Origin: Heliocidaris erythrogramma
Taxonomy: Eukaryota > Echinodermata > Echinoidea > Camarodonta > Echinometridae
Length of the DNA: 64,000 bases
Direction of reading: 5' to 3'
Assembly: GCA_025617745.1 (NCBI GenBank)
Contig: CM046863.1
Span: 14,698,875-14,762,874, forward strand
Shown: one piece after another, positions 34,743-47,409 of the stretch
Numbering within the stretch: position 1 is the first letter of the stretch
Layout of the letters: each line of letters starts with the position of its first letter
Notes under the pieces: generated by a model
What the model was told of the DNA's origin: nothing
Databases searched by the model: none
Seen by the model: the letters and a program-made list of their open reading frames with translations, nothing else
Program-made: the position numbers and the translations under genes

Positions 34743-34875
34743 CTGCGACTTAAGGCGAATCCTAACAATAGGTTTATTCCGTCACAATAGAAATTCGACG
34801 TTAAGGAGAAATGAACGAGGGTTAGGGCGAATCCTAACAATAGGATGAGATAAAAGGTTTCACCTTAAGTTGCAG
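34743..34875. mobile_element. 133-bp MITE-like inverted repeat
   Basis: The ends CTGCGACTTAAGGCGAA and CTGCAACTTAAGGTGAA (right end complemented) match at 15 of 17 positions. CGAATCCTAACAATAGG is repeated internally. The element sits between ATT microsatellites; no target duplication is defined. Confidence 0.5.
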
Positions 34876-35356
34876 TTAGAGTTATTATCATTATTATTGT
34901 TATCATTATTATTATGATTATTATATATTTTTTATTACTGTTACACTTTACTCCGCATTTTGGACATTGCATTGTCGTTGTCCGGACTCACAAAGCTATT
35001 GAAAATTGCAATTCCAGGGGCCTCGTTAGCTGGTGACATGAATGGAGGAATGAGACAGTCCCTCTTCCCTCTATCTGACGACTAATTTTGCTTGGCCAAC
35101 GAAATCATAAATAATTAAGACCCTCTTTTTTTTCTCCCCCCATCTTTCAGTTATTGACTGGCTCGTGCCAAATTTGCATTAAAACCCTTGCTCATTCAAA
35201 ATTCTTTATTGACGCACCTGGTCGTCTCTAAAAGACTATCAAGATTTTGATTATTCAATTGTAAGTAAATGAGGCAATGAAGCACTCAATTTTTTCTTTC
35301 TCAGATTTTTAGTTTTGTTAATGAAATCCTTCAAAAAAATTACTACTTAATTACTG

Positions 35357-35568
35357 TACAGAAATGTAGAAAATGATCATTAAGTCACACACACCCTCTA
35401 TTCTACACAATTATTTATAATTCTGGGGTATCAAATTTGCTAGCCTACATACACCATAAATATACAGAAATGTAGAAAATTATCATTAAGTCACACACAC
35501 CCTCTATTCTACACAATTATTTATCATTCTAGGGTATCAAATTTGTTAGCCTACATACACCATATATA
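35357..35568. repeat. 106-bp tandem duplication
   Basis: TACAGAAATGTAGAAAAT starts two nearly identical units at 35,357 and 35,463. Only a few bases differ, so the duplication is young. Confidence 0.85.
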
Positions 35569-35935
35569 CATATTATATATATTCATTACAATAAAACATA
35601 CAAATGACTTAAACGACCTACGAAAATCAAGAAACAAAGCGAAAACCAAACTACATTGAGTTTGAATTGCTAACAAATTACTCTTAATAATTATTTGCAG
35701 ATATACTATATAGTATAGAAAAGAGGTATTAGGGAACGCCTAAACCGAAGTATTTTAGATTGAGCCTCTAAACACATTTATATATTCCTTTATGTACATG
35801 CATGTTATACTAAATGAATGGGCGAAGGGGCAAGAGGAGTAGCAATGGAGATTTGAAATTAGCTGAAAGCTGTGTTTGATTATTGTAGAAAAGTAGTAGG
35901 TTGTAGATTAAAGTGCGGATCCGATGAGTTACCAA

Positions 35936-36332
35936 CAGTCAGGACCAATGTCGACTTTGCACTATAGCCAAAAAAATAGCGTACTTGCACAATTGGCCGA
36001 GCCCTGCCAACAGTTGCGCATACGCAGGACGTGTCACCACGTGTTGTGGCAGTATGGAAAATTAAATGTCAAACGAAGTTATTTTCCTGGCAATTTTCAG
36101 GCTACATAATTCCAATAAGTCATATATTCCTTGTTAATTCATTTATCCTTTGATCTACAAAACACTGAGAGCCTGAACATTGCCCGAAAATGAATTTTGC
36201 GTGATGACATGTAATTTCCCCTACTGCCACATCACGTGGTGACACGTGATGCGCCCCCTGTTGGCAAGGCTCGGCTAATACTGCACGTACTAAATTTAGG
36301 CAATAATACAGAGTCGACATTGGTCCTGACTG
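35936..36332. mobile_element. Foldback element with 165-170-bp arms
   Basis: The outer arm string CAGTCAGGACCAATGTCGAC (about 35,936) has its exact complement at 36,313-36,332. Complementarity continues through GCCGAGCC, CACGTG-rich and GCAGTA-GAAATT segments to GCAATTTTCAGGCT against AGCCTGAACATTGC, leaving a loop of about 60 bp. It is diverged by substitutions and small indels. Confidence 0.65.
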
Positions 36333-36748
36333 ACCAAACGACAATTATTCAAAACATTCTGATAATGTTATAGGGCAATCCTACCTTATTTAATAATAAT
36401 TTAATATGTGTGAAAGCAGACAAACCAGGGAAGCAGATTGGTGAAAGTTCGAATTGGCGAAGCAATAAGAGAGTTATTATATTTTAAAAGTTGTAATCAC
36501 TATACATATTGCTTTTTAATTTTTTTCTTTCTTTCGTTTTTGGAGGCCTATAACAAATGTTATCTATATTCTATAATTCGGGGGAAAAGGAGCTCAGAAG
36601 AAAACGGGAATTTAATGATATTTTGGTGTGCGAGAAATGGAAGAATTGTCCGTGAATACGTCACAATCGATTCACCAAACTGCCAATTTTAGATTCGCAT
36701 AGATGTAGTGATCTCATTTTTGAAACATTCATAACTTTCTTATTCTTC

Positions 36749-38217
36749 AAAATTTCACCATCCTTTTTTTTCTCATTATAGATTTTATTGCTTCATTTCA
36801 GTAAACAAAATACATACATTCAAGAACAATAAATTATGAATCATATATAAATGAAAAGTATGTTACAATTCAGCAAGTAAATCATGTGACATATCCATTG
36901 CTTTCCATTTATCTTGGTGAACTAAACGTTTGCCTTGTCTAATTGCAATAACTCGCTCTACTTTTTCTAAAAAAAATTATGTCTTTTTGAAAATGTTTGA
37001 AAATCAATGTTTTATCAATGTATTTACATCTATAAAATAAAGTACTTAGCATAAAACAGAATTGTGTTGACTAAACCATGCCTTGTATGAACTCCAAAAC
37101 AAATATCTAAAACTGAAAGTGGCAAAGTAAGAACGTTTAAATCAGCCAACGATTTGTGCACTTCGTTCCAAAATATCTTAACAACTGAACAATAGAAAAA
37201 CAAATGCATAAGATTTTGACTTTCTTTGTGACAGAAATTACATCTTGGTGAACTTTTAATACCAATACGAAACAAAAACTCATTGGTGGCGATTCTTCTA
37301 TGAATGAACTTAAACTGAAAAGTACGTATCTTCGTATCAAGCGTGGCCTTGAATATTGTTTTAAATCGATCTTGCCACTGAATTAACGTTTCTAAGATCA
37401 CTTTCCCATTTATTCAAATGATTTGTAGTATTCAAACTTAAACATACCTTATTTACAAACAATGAATAACAAAATTTAGTGGGTTTCTTCTTCGATAGAA
37501 ATAATTGTAATTTTTGGTCATTGGAATAATTGACAAAATTACCTCGCATAAACATATTTATCCATGATGATAACGCATAAATTGATTAACGTTAAGATTA
37601 AAATTGAGTTGCATTTCTGTAAATGATTTAAAACTTCCATTCTCTTTCAAAATATCACTAATAAACTTAATTCCTCCATCAAACCATTTTCTGAAGAAAA
37701 TTGTTTTACCATCTATCTTAACAAATGAATTATTCCATATAGATTGTGATACAACTTCCTTGAATTTAACCGGATTATAGTATTTATAGGAGGACCAAGC
37801 TATCAAGACATCGTGCCAAAATTTACCAACATGAAAAATTGTTACATCATCAGCACAGAAGTTACCCCTGAAAATAAATTCTCCACCATATGAATTCACT
37901 TGAAAGAGAAAAAAAAGTTTCCACATGCCTTTATTTTGGTTATCTAGAACCCTTTTAACCCATGCAACTGCAGAAACTTTTGATATGGGTCATTTTCAAC
38001 CCCCCCCCCCCCCCCATTTTCATATTCATTGAACATTATATTTCTTTTGATACGGTATTTTTTCCCACTCCATAAAAATTCAAAGAATGTCCTTTGCAGT
38101 GTATCAAAAAAACTGTGTGGTGGGTCTGGTAAATTACTGAACAAATAAACAAACCTGGGAAGTATCAATGATTTCAATATTGTAATTTTTTTTAAAGAAA
38201 AAAAATTTCACCATCCT
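36749..38217 (-). mobile_element. 5'-truncated L1-like LINE with 16-bp target duplication
   Basis: The direct repeat AAAATTTCACCATCCT flanks the insertion at 36,749-36,764 and 38,202-38,217. The left copy is followed by a T run, the poly-A tail of a minus-strand element. Broken minus-strand frames give the post-RT region of an L1-clade ORF2: RFVYLFSNLPDPPHSFF, a LWSGKKYRIKR segment, and a C-terminal zinc-binding block CNFCHKESQNLMHLFFYC (C-x2-C-x8-H-x4-C) at about 37,180-37,250. The RT and endonuclease domains are absent, and frameshifts plus a C run at 37,999-38,014 break the frame. The target was itself a repeat (see findings). Confidence 0.8.
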
Positions 38218-38332
38218 GTTACTTTTATGTTTCTCCTTTCGCAGAAACCAGCTTTTTACAAAGGTTGGACTGTCCTTTAATCACATTGTGTAGGTTATAA
38301 AGAACCTGTCATAGATGTTCTTTGCAACAGAT

Positions 38333-38591
38333 CTATTCCATATATTGCCTCCATAAACCACCTACATCAGCACTGTAGAGAACCTTCTTCAGCTCAGTCA
38401 AGCTGCCACCAGTCCTAGTTTTCCAATCAGCTAAGCACTCTCTAATCGCTTTCTTAGAGTCATTGCGGTGCTTGTCCAGAATACATGCTGCTTCGTTATA
38501 CCCAATGCCGAGTTTCTCGGAAAGGTTGCTGTATTTTCCGTGTGGGATGTGGGTTGCTAGGGTGTCCAATTTTCCATCTGGTACTACGTCA
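38333..38591 (-). CDS. Death-domain terminal exon
   Basis: A strong 3' splice site (TTTTGATCTTTGTCGTTTAG on the minus strand) ends just above 38,591. It is followed by an open frame of about 85 residues. LDTLATHIPHGKYSNLSEKL and GIGYNEAACILDKHR form helices 1-3, AIRECLADWKTRTGG the W-bearing helix, and LTELKKVLYSADVGGL the last two helices, all as expected for a death domain. The frame stops at 38,333 and an ATTAAA string lies about 55 bp downstream, so this is plausibly the last exon. The product would act as a cytosolic signalling adaptor through homotypic contacts. A related, decayed exon lies upstream at 38,815-39,089. A donor-like GATGTAGGTGG near the end is an alternative boundary. Confidence 0.7.
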
Positions 38592-38814
38592 CTAAACGAC
38601 AAAGATCAAAACAATGCGGGCAAATTGTTAATACACTATCATTTACGTGTGAACCTACTCTGATTATTTCGATATGCATTTATCTTCATCAGGTTTGGTG
38701 GAAGTGGTCAGTAATTTATTCTTTTACGCAAGTACTTGGGGCCTGAGTTGTGACAACAGACATCGTCAATTCATATCCAAATGTTCCCTACATTTTGGGT
38801 ATATACTCTCATGC

Positions 38815-39089
38815 CAGCTCTGCAAAATCTGCAGTTATCTATGTTGCATTCAGCATTGGTATCTGTGTGGCCATTGGAGTATTCATATTCCAATCACTGA
38901 GCATATGAAATGTTCCCTCGCTGCAGCTTCGTTCATCTCTTCGGATGTTGGAAGCTTTGTACAATTGCCATTTTTTCATAAGGGAAACCTAATTTAAGGG
39001 CCAACTTTTAAAAATTCGTGTGATTTCCTAGGCTTTCTGCAAGGTCGTACAGTTTGTTCTCTGAAATTCCTCGAACGTCGGTGTTTCCT
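38815..39089 (-). pseudogene. Decayed death-domain exon
   Basis: A TTCTTCTTTACAG acceptor lies just above 39,089. It is followed by a frame reading VRGISENKLYDLAESLGNH and, after an in-frame TAA, KLALKLGFPYEKMAIVQSF. Both have the spacing of death-domain helices 1-3. The later helices appear only after frame changes (EEMNEAAARE, then MLSDWNMNTP, then TADFAELA), and further stops occur. The lesions are described here and not repaired. Its position upstream of the intact exon at 38,333-38,591 on the same strand suggests a former exon of the same gene or a tandem relative. Confidence 0.5.
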
Positions 39090-39249
39090 CTGTAAAGAAG
39101 AGTATAGTGAAATTAAGTGTAGATATTATTCCCATGATAGTGAAAGGGGAAAACATGCACTTCCAATCACCTAGCAATAAAAGTTGCAAAAAAATGTTAG
39201 GTTCCTAACAGAGAATAATAAAAGAAACGGTTGGCTTTAGTTTTGATAA

Positions 39250-42200
39250 CTGAGGTAAATGGAAAATCATCACTTGACTAATTGGTATATATTACAATTA
39301 TTTACGGACATTCATCATTTTTTGAGCTGAATCTCCGTTATAAAAAATGGTTAGATTATTTATAATCTTTAGTCTTTTCCTCTCAGTATGAAAGAAATTA
39401 TAATCTACCGAAAGTAATAAAAAAAAAATTATTCGCAATGTTTTTTAATGTACTTGAAACATTTGTCTAGATCGATACTTGCGTACATATCTTTCTCATT
39501 TTTTTCTTTCAATTTACTGATATTCATCACTGACAAATATATATTTATTGGCAACGTTGTTAATCTACTTATTGATAAACAAATGCCTCAAGTATTGTAG
39601 TCTTTTTCCAATTTTACTGATATTCATTACTTGATTAATTGATATTTATTACAATTATTTACGGACATTCATCATTTTTTGTGCTGAATATTCGTTATAA
39701 AAATGGTTACATTTTTATAACCCTCTCAGTATTAAAGGAATTGTAGTCTAGCGAAAGTGATAGGAAAGGGAAAGTATTCGCAATTTTTTTGGTGTGCTTG
39801 AGGCGTTTGGCTGGATTGATGGTTGCGTATGTCTTTCTCATTTTTTCGGTTTACTGATGTTCATCGCTTGACAAATTGTGACCTGCCGCCTCAAAACCTA
39901 CAATGAGTCGCACGGACCACAACGTAGCAAACAGCCCAAAATAGTAAATTTGCTTGGATCAGTCGATTTTCTGATTTTGATAGAAATGGGTAGTTTCATT
40001 ATCATTCTATCATGTCTCAAGTTTGTGAGTCGTAATTCGACTTAGAAATATGTTTTTGGGTCATTTTAAAATGACTCCTTTTTTCACCTGTCGAGCTAAT
40101 GAATGTTTGGAGAGCTTTTGTAATACTTTCATTCAATGCCAAATTACTACTTTACCTCCAAAGGTATTAAATTGATTTTTGGAGTGAGTAATGAATAGGT
40201 CCTCCTGGAGCAGCGTGCCAAAATTCAGTCTAATCTGATAATCCCTTCAGACCGGTTGCTATGGCCATTTGAATACCCAGTTTTACTTGGGCGAACACAG
40301 AGAGCGAAGGTTTAGTACTCTTTTGTTCCGAACTTAAATGTGGCCATTTTCTCTGAATATGAGTTATTGATTGCTAATTACATACTGATTATAAATGTGA
40401 TATTTAAAGGCGTTATCATTGAGTAAACAAGGCAAGTGATATACCATTGGAAAGCTGGGAATCTCTACTTTCAGAAAATGCATAAAACAAAAAATATAAC
40501 TTTTGCGACTTATGGTAGGTTTTGAGGCGTCGGGTCACAATTGATATTTGTTGGCAATGTTCTGATCTACTTCTTAGCTGGACAAATGCTTCAAGTAGTC
40601 TTTTTCCAATTTCACTGATATTCAACACTTGATAAATTGATATTACAATTATCTACGGACATTCATCATTTTTGCGCTGAATATCCGTAATAAAAAATGG
40701 TTAGATTGTTTTTTATAACCTTCAGTCTTTTCCTCTCAGTATTAAAGGAATTATAATCTACCAAAAGTAATAAGAAAAAAGGAATTTATTCGCAATGTTT
40801 TTAATGGACTTGAAGCATTTGTCTGGATCGATACTTGCGTATATCTTTCTCATTTTTTTTTTCAATTTACTGATATTCATCACTGACAAATATATATTTA
40901 TTGGCAATGTTGTTAATCTGCTTATTGATAAACAAATGCCTCAAGTATTGTAGTCTTTTTCCAATTTTACTGATATTCATTACTTGATTAATTGATATTT
41001 ATTACAATTATTTACGGACATCCATCATTTTTTGTGCTGAATATTCGTTATAAAAATTGTTACATTTTTATAACCCTCTCAGTATTAAAGGAATTGTAGT
41101 CTAGCGAAAGTGATAGGAAAGGGAAAGTATTCGCAATTTTTTTGGTGTGCTTGAGGCGTTTGTCTCGATTGATGGTTGCGCATGTCTTTCTCATTTTTTC
41201 GGTTTACTGATGTTCATCGCTTGACAAATTGATATTTGTTGGCAATGTTTTAATCTACTTCTTAGCTGGACAAATGCTTCAAGTAGTCTTTTTCCAATTT
41301 CACTGATATTCAACACTTGATAAATTGATATTACAATTATCTACGGACATTCATCATTTTTGTGCTGAATCTCCGTTATAAAAAATGGTTAGATTTTTTA
41401 TAACCTTCAGTCTTTTCCTCTCAGTATTAAAGGAATTATAATCTACCAAAAGTAATAAGAAAAAAGCATTTTTTCGCAATGTTTTTAATGGACTTGAAGC
41501 ATTTGTCTTGATCGATACTTGCGTATATCTTTCTCATTTTTTTCTTTCAATTTACTGATATTCATCACTGACAAATATATATTTATTGGCAATGTTGTTA
41601 ATCTGCTTATTGATAAACAAATGCCTCAAGTATTGTAGTCTTTTTCCAATTTTACTGATATTCATTACTTGATTAATTGATATTTATTACAATTATTTAC
41701 GGACATTCATCATTTTTTGTGCTGAATATTCGTTATAAAAATGGTTACATTTTTATAACCCTCTCAGTATTAAAGGAATTGTAGTCTAGCGAAAGTAATA
41801 AGGAAAAAAAAAAATTATTAAAAATTATTTACGGACATTCATTTTTTGTGCTGAGTCTCCGATATAAAAAATGGTTAGATTTTTTATAACCTTCAGTCTT
41901 TTCCTCTTAGTATTAAAGGAATTATAATCTACCAAAAGTAATAAGAAAAAAAGAATTTATTCGCAATGTTTTTAATGGACTTGAAGCATTTGTCTAGATC
42001 GATACTTGCGTATATCTTTTTTTTTTTTTTTTTTTTTATTGATATTCATCACTGACATTGATATTTATAAGCAATGTTGTTAATCTACTTATTGCTAAAC
42101 AATGCCTAGAGTACTGTAGTTTTATTTTTCCAATTTTAATGATATTCATCAATTGATTAATTAATATTTATTACAATTATTTACTGACATTCATCACTTT

Positions 42201-42380
42201 TTGTGCTGAATATTCGTTATAAAATTGGTTAGAGTTTTTATAACCCTCAGTCTTTTCCTCTCAGTATTAAAGGAATTATAATCTAGCGATAGTTATAAGA
42301 TGAAAGAATTTATTCGCAATGTTTTTAATGTACTTGAAGCATTTGTCTACATTGATACCTGTGTATATCTGTTTCATTTT
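39250..42380. repeat. Satellite array, about 345-bp monomer, 690-bp higher-order unit
   Basis: The string TTACGGACATTCATCATTTT or close variants recurs at about 39,305, 39,660, 40,655, 41,018, 41,342, 41,700, 41,830 and 42,180. TTCATCACTGACAAATATAT recurs at 40,875 and 41,565, showing an alternation of two monomer types every 690 bp. It is interrupted by the TIR element at 39,878-40,538, and one unit near 41,810 is truncated. Confidence 0.85.
39878..40538 (+). mobile_element. TIR element with 4-bp target duplication, copy 1
   Basis: The ends are GTGACCTGCCGCCTCAAAAC and, complemented, GTGACCCGACGCCTCAAAAC, extending through AGTCGCA (about 35 bp). AATT flanks both sides (39,874-39,877 and 40,539-40,542). 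An empty site is visible in another satellite unit at about 41,222-41,231 (GACAAATTGATA). There is no transposase frame. The superfamily is unassigned. Confidence 0.8.
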
Positions 42381-42384
42381 TCCC

Positions 42385-43040
42385 CTTTGTCTTACAATCA
42401 CTGATAATCTGTCGCATGCAAATGTAAATAGGAAGAAGACAGGAATAAGGAGAAGAACAGGTGAAGGAAGAGTATTTGAAAACTGTGTTTACTTCCTCTA
42501 ATGAGAGGCTTTGTGGGTACTACACTATGAATCGATACGGACATCTTGTCTTTGTTTTGTTTTGACTTTGTTTTTTGTTTTTGTTTTTGCTTTGGTTTTT
42601 TGTTAAATCGTAAATTGCATGATTCGGTTGCACCGAATTTAGTCTTGTTCCAATTTACTGATATGCATTACGCACCGAGTGGTAATACGTTAGAAATAAG
42701 CTTTTCTTCTTTTGAAAGCTTTTTTTTTTTATGAGAAGCAAAGTCTTGTCAAAATTACAAATCTTCAACTACAATTTCTATGTTTGCTTGTTTGCTTCTT
42801 TTTTTTTTCTTCTTTTTTTTAATATTACCTTGTTTTAACATTACCTTTATGGATTTACAATAATATTATAATTGAACCTTTTCTATTTCGTACATCTGTA
42901 ATACATTATAAGGTTCTATATGCAAACATGTACAACTTTTCTCTCTGCACTGCTCTTTTTCATGAAAAGAATCATTCTCCAATTCTATTTCGAAATAAAT
43001 TCACTCGAATCATGCATTTCTCCAACAAATTGACTTTGAT
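42385..43040. other. T-rich spacer
   Basis: Several T runs and TTTG-rich stretches (42,555-42,605, 42,795-42,825) occur. No gene is seen. Confidence 0.4.
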
Positions 43041-43044
43041 AAAT

Positions 43045-43688
43045 GTGACCCGACGCCTCAAAACCTGCAATAAGTCGCCAAAATTATTTCCGCTTTCCAA
43101 TCCAATTCTAGTCGCTTTCCAATGGTATATCACTTGCCTAGTTTACTCAATCATAACACCTTTAAATATCACATTTAGTATCAGTATTTAACCAGCAATC
43201 AATAACTCCTATTCAGAGAAAATGGCATTTAAGTTCGGAACAATAGAGTGCTAAACCTTCCCTCTCTGTGCGCGCCCAAGTACAACTGGGTATTCAAATG
43301 GCCATAGCAACCGGTATGAAGGGATTATCAGATTAGGCTAAATTTTGGCAAGCTGCTCCAGAAGGACCTATTCATTACTCGCTCCAAAAATCAGTTTAAT
43401 ATCTTAAGAGGTAAAGTAGTAATTTGGCACTGAATGAAAGTATTACAAAAGCTCTCTAAACATTCATTAGCTTGACAGGTGAAAAAAAGAAGTCATTTTA
43501 ACATGCCCCAAAAACATATTTCTAAGTCGAATTACGACTCACAAACTTGAGACATGATAGAATGATAATGAAACTACCCATTTCTATCAAAAACAGAAAA
43601 TCGACTGATCCAAGCTAATTTACTATTTTGGGCTGTTTGCTACGTTGTGGTCCGTGCGACTTATTGAGGTTTTGAGGCGGCGGGTCAC
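43045..43688 (-). mobile_element. TIR element with 4-bp target duplication, copy 2 (inverted)
   Basis: The same family as 39,878-40,538, in opposite orientation, with AAAT on both sides (43,041-43,044 and 43,689-43,692). The 644-bp copy differs by scattered substitutions and small deletions. Confidence 0.8.
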
Positions 43689-44049
43689 AAATTAAGTATA
43701 ATATTACTGTATTATTATTTATAACTTCATGAACGTTATTTGATGCAGCAGTGCCGAGACAAAAGTTCATTAAGGGTTCCATATTAGTTATGAATGTATT
43801 TTATGGCTGAGGTGCTCAAAATTAGTGAACTTGTCATTATGAAAGTTAATCATTTGATTAACGCTTTAGGAACTCATCATCATCATCATCATTCATCCTT
43901 ATGTCACCTCCCATCTTTACATCGTCATTCCATTCTCTTTCCATCTCATGACCATTACCACTGTCATACTAGTACGACACAGAAACTTTACATGCGAACT
44001 TGCTGTTACACTTTTAATCACAATAGATTGGTAATAATAGCTATTTTTT

Positions 44050-47000
44050 ATGACTACTGATCTAGACCAGTTATCTATTTTCAATACCAACAATTACGAA
44101 TTTACTTCTAGTTTTCAAAAAACAGGGAATAGATTTAGTTTACTTCATGTAAATGCTAGAAGTCTAAGCAAAAATTTTGATTCTCTGGAAACATTGCTAT
44201 ATACTTTGAACAATTTTCCCTTTTCAATTATTGGTGTCACGGAAACTTGGCTTCATAATACTTCGCCCAACCTATTTAACTTACAAAATTATACACTGAT
44301 CAGACATGATCGAGAAGAAAAGAGAGGAGGGGGTATAGCATTTTATGTCAATGAACAACTACAATTTAAATTCCGAAAGGAAATATCATTAACACAAACT
44401 GAATCATTGTTTTTAGAAATCATAAATTCAAACAACAAAAATATAATCGTTGGATTAATTTACAGACCCCCTCATGGTTCTATAAATTCATTTTGTGAAG
44501 ATCTTGATATATGCCTCCATACTCTTTCGGGAGAAGGCAAACAATTATATCTAATGGGTGACTTTAATATACACTTGTTATCTCATAGTAGTTATCATGA
44601 TACACTTCTTTATATTATTTATGCTAATAGTTGTTATCCGCATATAAATAAACCAACCAGGATAGATGGTCAATCTTCAACCCATTATAGATATTTTTTT
44701 TTAACATCTTTGACAAAGACATGACGAGTGGATTACTATACTCCGATATATCCGACCATTTGCCATTTTTTTAAATATGTAACAATGACACTTCAAATAA
44801 AAAGTCAGTTAACTCAAACATGTACAGAAAGCAAACACCCCAAAATATTGAATCCCTCAAAAGTGATCTAGCAAGAGAAGAATGGTTGGATATTTATAGT
44901 GAGTCAGATACAAATATTGCATACGAAACTTTTAATAAAAAGTTACAGAAGTATTACGACAAAAATTTTCCTCTGGTATCTGTAAACAAGAACAATAAAC
45001 GTTGTAAAATGCTATGGATAAAAAAGCAATTCTGCGATCCATACACACAAAGAACAAACTTTATAAGGCTTATTTAACAAACTCTACTACTCTTAATAAA
45101 AACAAATATAAAACGTACCGGAACAAATTAACTAATATCATTCGAACTTCTCGTAAAATGTACTATTCCGATAAACTTAACCGAGTGAAATCTAATATGA
45201 AATCTACTTGGGAGATTATAAATGATCTGATTGGCAAGAAAACAAAAAATTTACCTACTAATAATTTTACAATGGATAATACAGCAATACAGTCTGAAGA
45301 TATAGCTCATACCTTTAATTCCTTTTTTGTAAATATAGGACCTAATTTAGCAAATAAACTCAATAAACCGAACGAAAATTTTACTAAATTTCTTCCTGAA
45401 CCTACAACTTCTTCACTGTTTTTTAATCCCACAAATCCAAATGAAATAATCGAAATAACAAAAAATCTCAAGTCAAGTAAATCGCAAGGCCACGATAGAA
45501 TCAGTGCTTTTCTCCTGAAACAAATTATACATTTTCTCGTTTCTCCGCTCACTCACATATTTAATATATCAATTAACACCGGGAAATATACTGAGTCCCT
45601 AAAAATTGCCAAGGTAAATCCCGTTTTCAAAAAAGACAACCCTCGCGAAATAAGTAATTACAGACCTATATCAATTCTTCCCAGTATATCAAAAATCCTA
45701 GAAAGATTATTTACAAAAGGTTGTATAACTTTTTAGATACATTTCATTTTCTAAATCTAAATCAATATGGTTTCAGAAAAAGACATTCAACCGACCTAGC
45801 TTTAGTACAATTATATGATAAAATAACGAATGCCATAGCCAATAAAGAACACGTAATAGGAGTATTCATGGACTTATCAAGAGCCTTTGATACGCTTGAC
45901 CACCATATTTTACTTTAAACACTTCACTCTTATGGAGTTCGTGGAGTTGCCCTCTCCTGGTTTGAGAGCTATTTATCTAATAGACAACAATATGTAGTGT
46001 ATAATGATGTTTCTTCAAATTTCCTACCAATCCAATGCGGTGTTCCACAAGGGTCAATACTAGGCCCTTTACTCTTTCTATTATATATTAATGATTTAAC
46101 AAATACAACGCCTCTTTTATCTGTCATATTATTTGCAGATGACACAAACATTTTCTGTTCACATTATAATTTAAATACCCTCGTAAATACACTTAATAAT
46201 GAGTTACCAAAGTTATCTTTGTGGTTCAAATGCAATAATTTGTCCCTTAATTTAGATAAAACCAATTTCATGTATTTTAAGCACGTAAATTCTCATGTCA
46301 TTGATTTTCCTTACGACATACTTATAGATAATGTACCTCTTGAAAGAAAGATAAAAAACAAATTTTTTGGGCGTCATTATCGATGAAAATTTATATTGGA
46401 CCGAACATATACGTCATATAACTGCTTCTATTTCTAGGAATATTGGTATACTTTACAAAGTAAAGAGATTTGTCTCTTGTAAAACGCTCATTATGCTTTA
46501 TAATTCATTGATATTACCATATATAACATATTGCAATTTAGTATGGGCCACCACCAACAAAACAAAACTATTTACTTCGTAAATACACTTAATAATGAGT
46601 TACTTATTACAAAAGAAAGCCCTTAGCATATGTACTGGTTCATCATATTTATCTCACACTAGACCAATATTTTACCAACTGAAAACTCTAACAGTATTTG
46701 ACATCAATTCACCTCAAAGTTTACAGTTTATATTTAAGTATCTAAATAACTTGCTCCCTCTTTCATTTCAAAACTTTTATAATTTAAATAACACTATTCA
46801 CTCCTACCCTACTCGCAATTCCTCCAATTTTCATCTTTTCAACCCAAAGTTACTGATTGCCCATAGATCAATAAGACACCATGGTCCAGACCTATGGAAC
46901 TCTCTCCCAGAATTCATTAAATCCTGTTGTTCCCTTTACTCATTTAAAGCCAAAGTTAAAACGATGTTACTATCTGAATATACAACGTAAATTTCTGTGT

Positions 47001-47408
47001 CAACTCTTCATCATCATCATCATCACCGTTATCATCATCATCATCATCATCATCACCATTTTATCATCAATATGCTCTTAACTTAGGATTTCAATTATTT
47101 ATCCATTCTGCTTATTTGAACATGTTTTGGCTATTTCGCAATATTTGTCTGGGGCTGCCATAATTATTCTCAAGCAAACTGCTTATAATGGCAGTCCTTC
47201 TTCCGCTAATGATTTTATATGTTATGAATTACAATAATTTGACAATTTATCATTTCGTGTTTGTTTTTGAAAAATAATTGTTACATATACATGTACTTGT
47301 TTATGATTCATTGTCAAAAAGTACTCTTGTATTTTATTTTTTATATACATTACAGAAAAATGTTGTACTAATATGAAAGCAGAAGAAAATAAATCAAATC
47401 AAATCAAA
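44050..47408 (+). pseudogene. CR1/Jockey-like LINE ORF2, frameshifted
   Basis: It starts with an apurinic-type endonuclease: LLHVNARSLSKNFDSLE (44,140-44,190), FSIIGVTETWL, YRPPHG, LYLMGDFNIHL (the D-N pair is catalytic in the family). Then come a linker (45,014-45,300) and reverse transcriptase blocks NYRPISILPSISKILERL, NQYGFRKRHSTDLAL, VFMDLSRAFDTLDHHIL, CGVPQGSILGPLLFLLYIND and FADDTNIF (catalytic FADD at about 46,132-46,143). The C-terminal LYNSLILPYITYCNLVW and GPDLWNSLPEF blocks follow. At least five frame changes or stops split the protein between 44,724 and 46,600, so it is dead. A CAT microsatellite follows (47,008-47,060), and the 3' end is AATCAAATCAAATCAAAA at 47,390-47,408. No ORF1 is visible upstream. 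Confidence 0.85.
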
Positions 47409-47409
47409 A

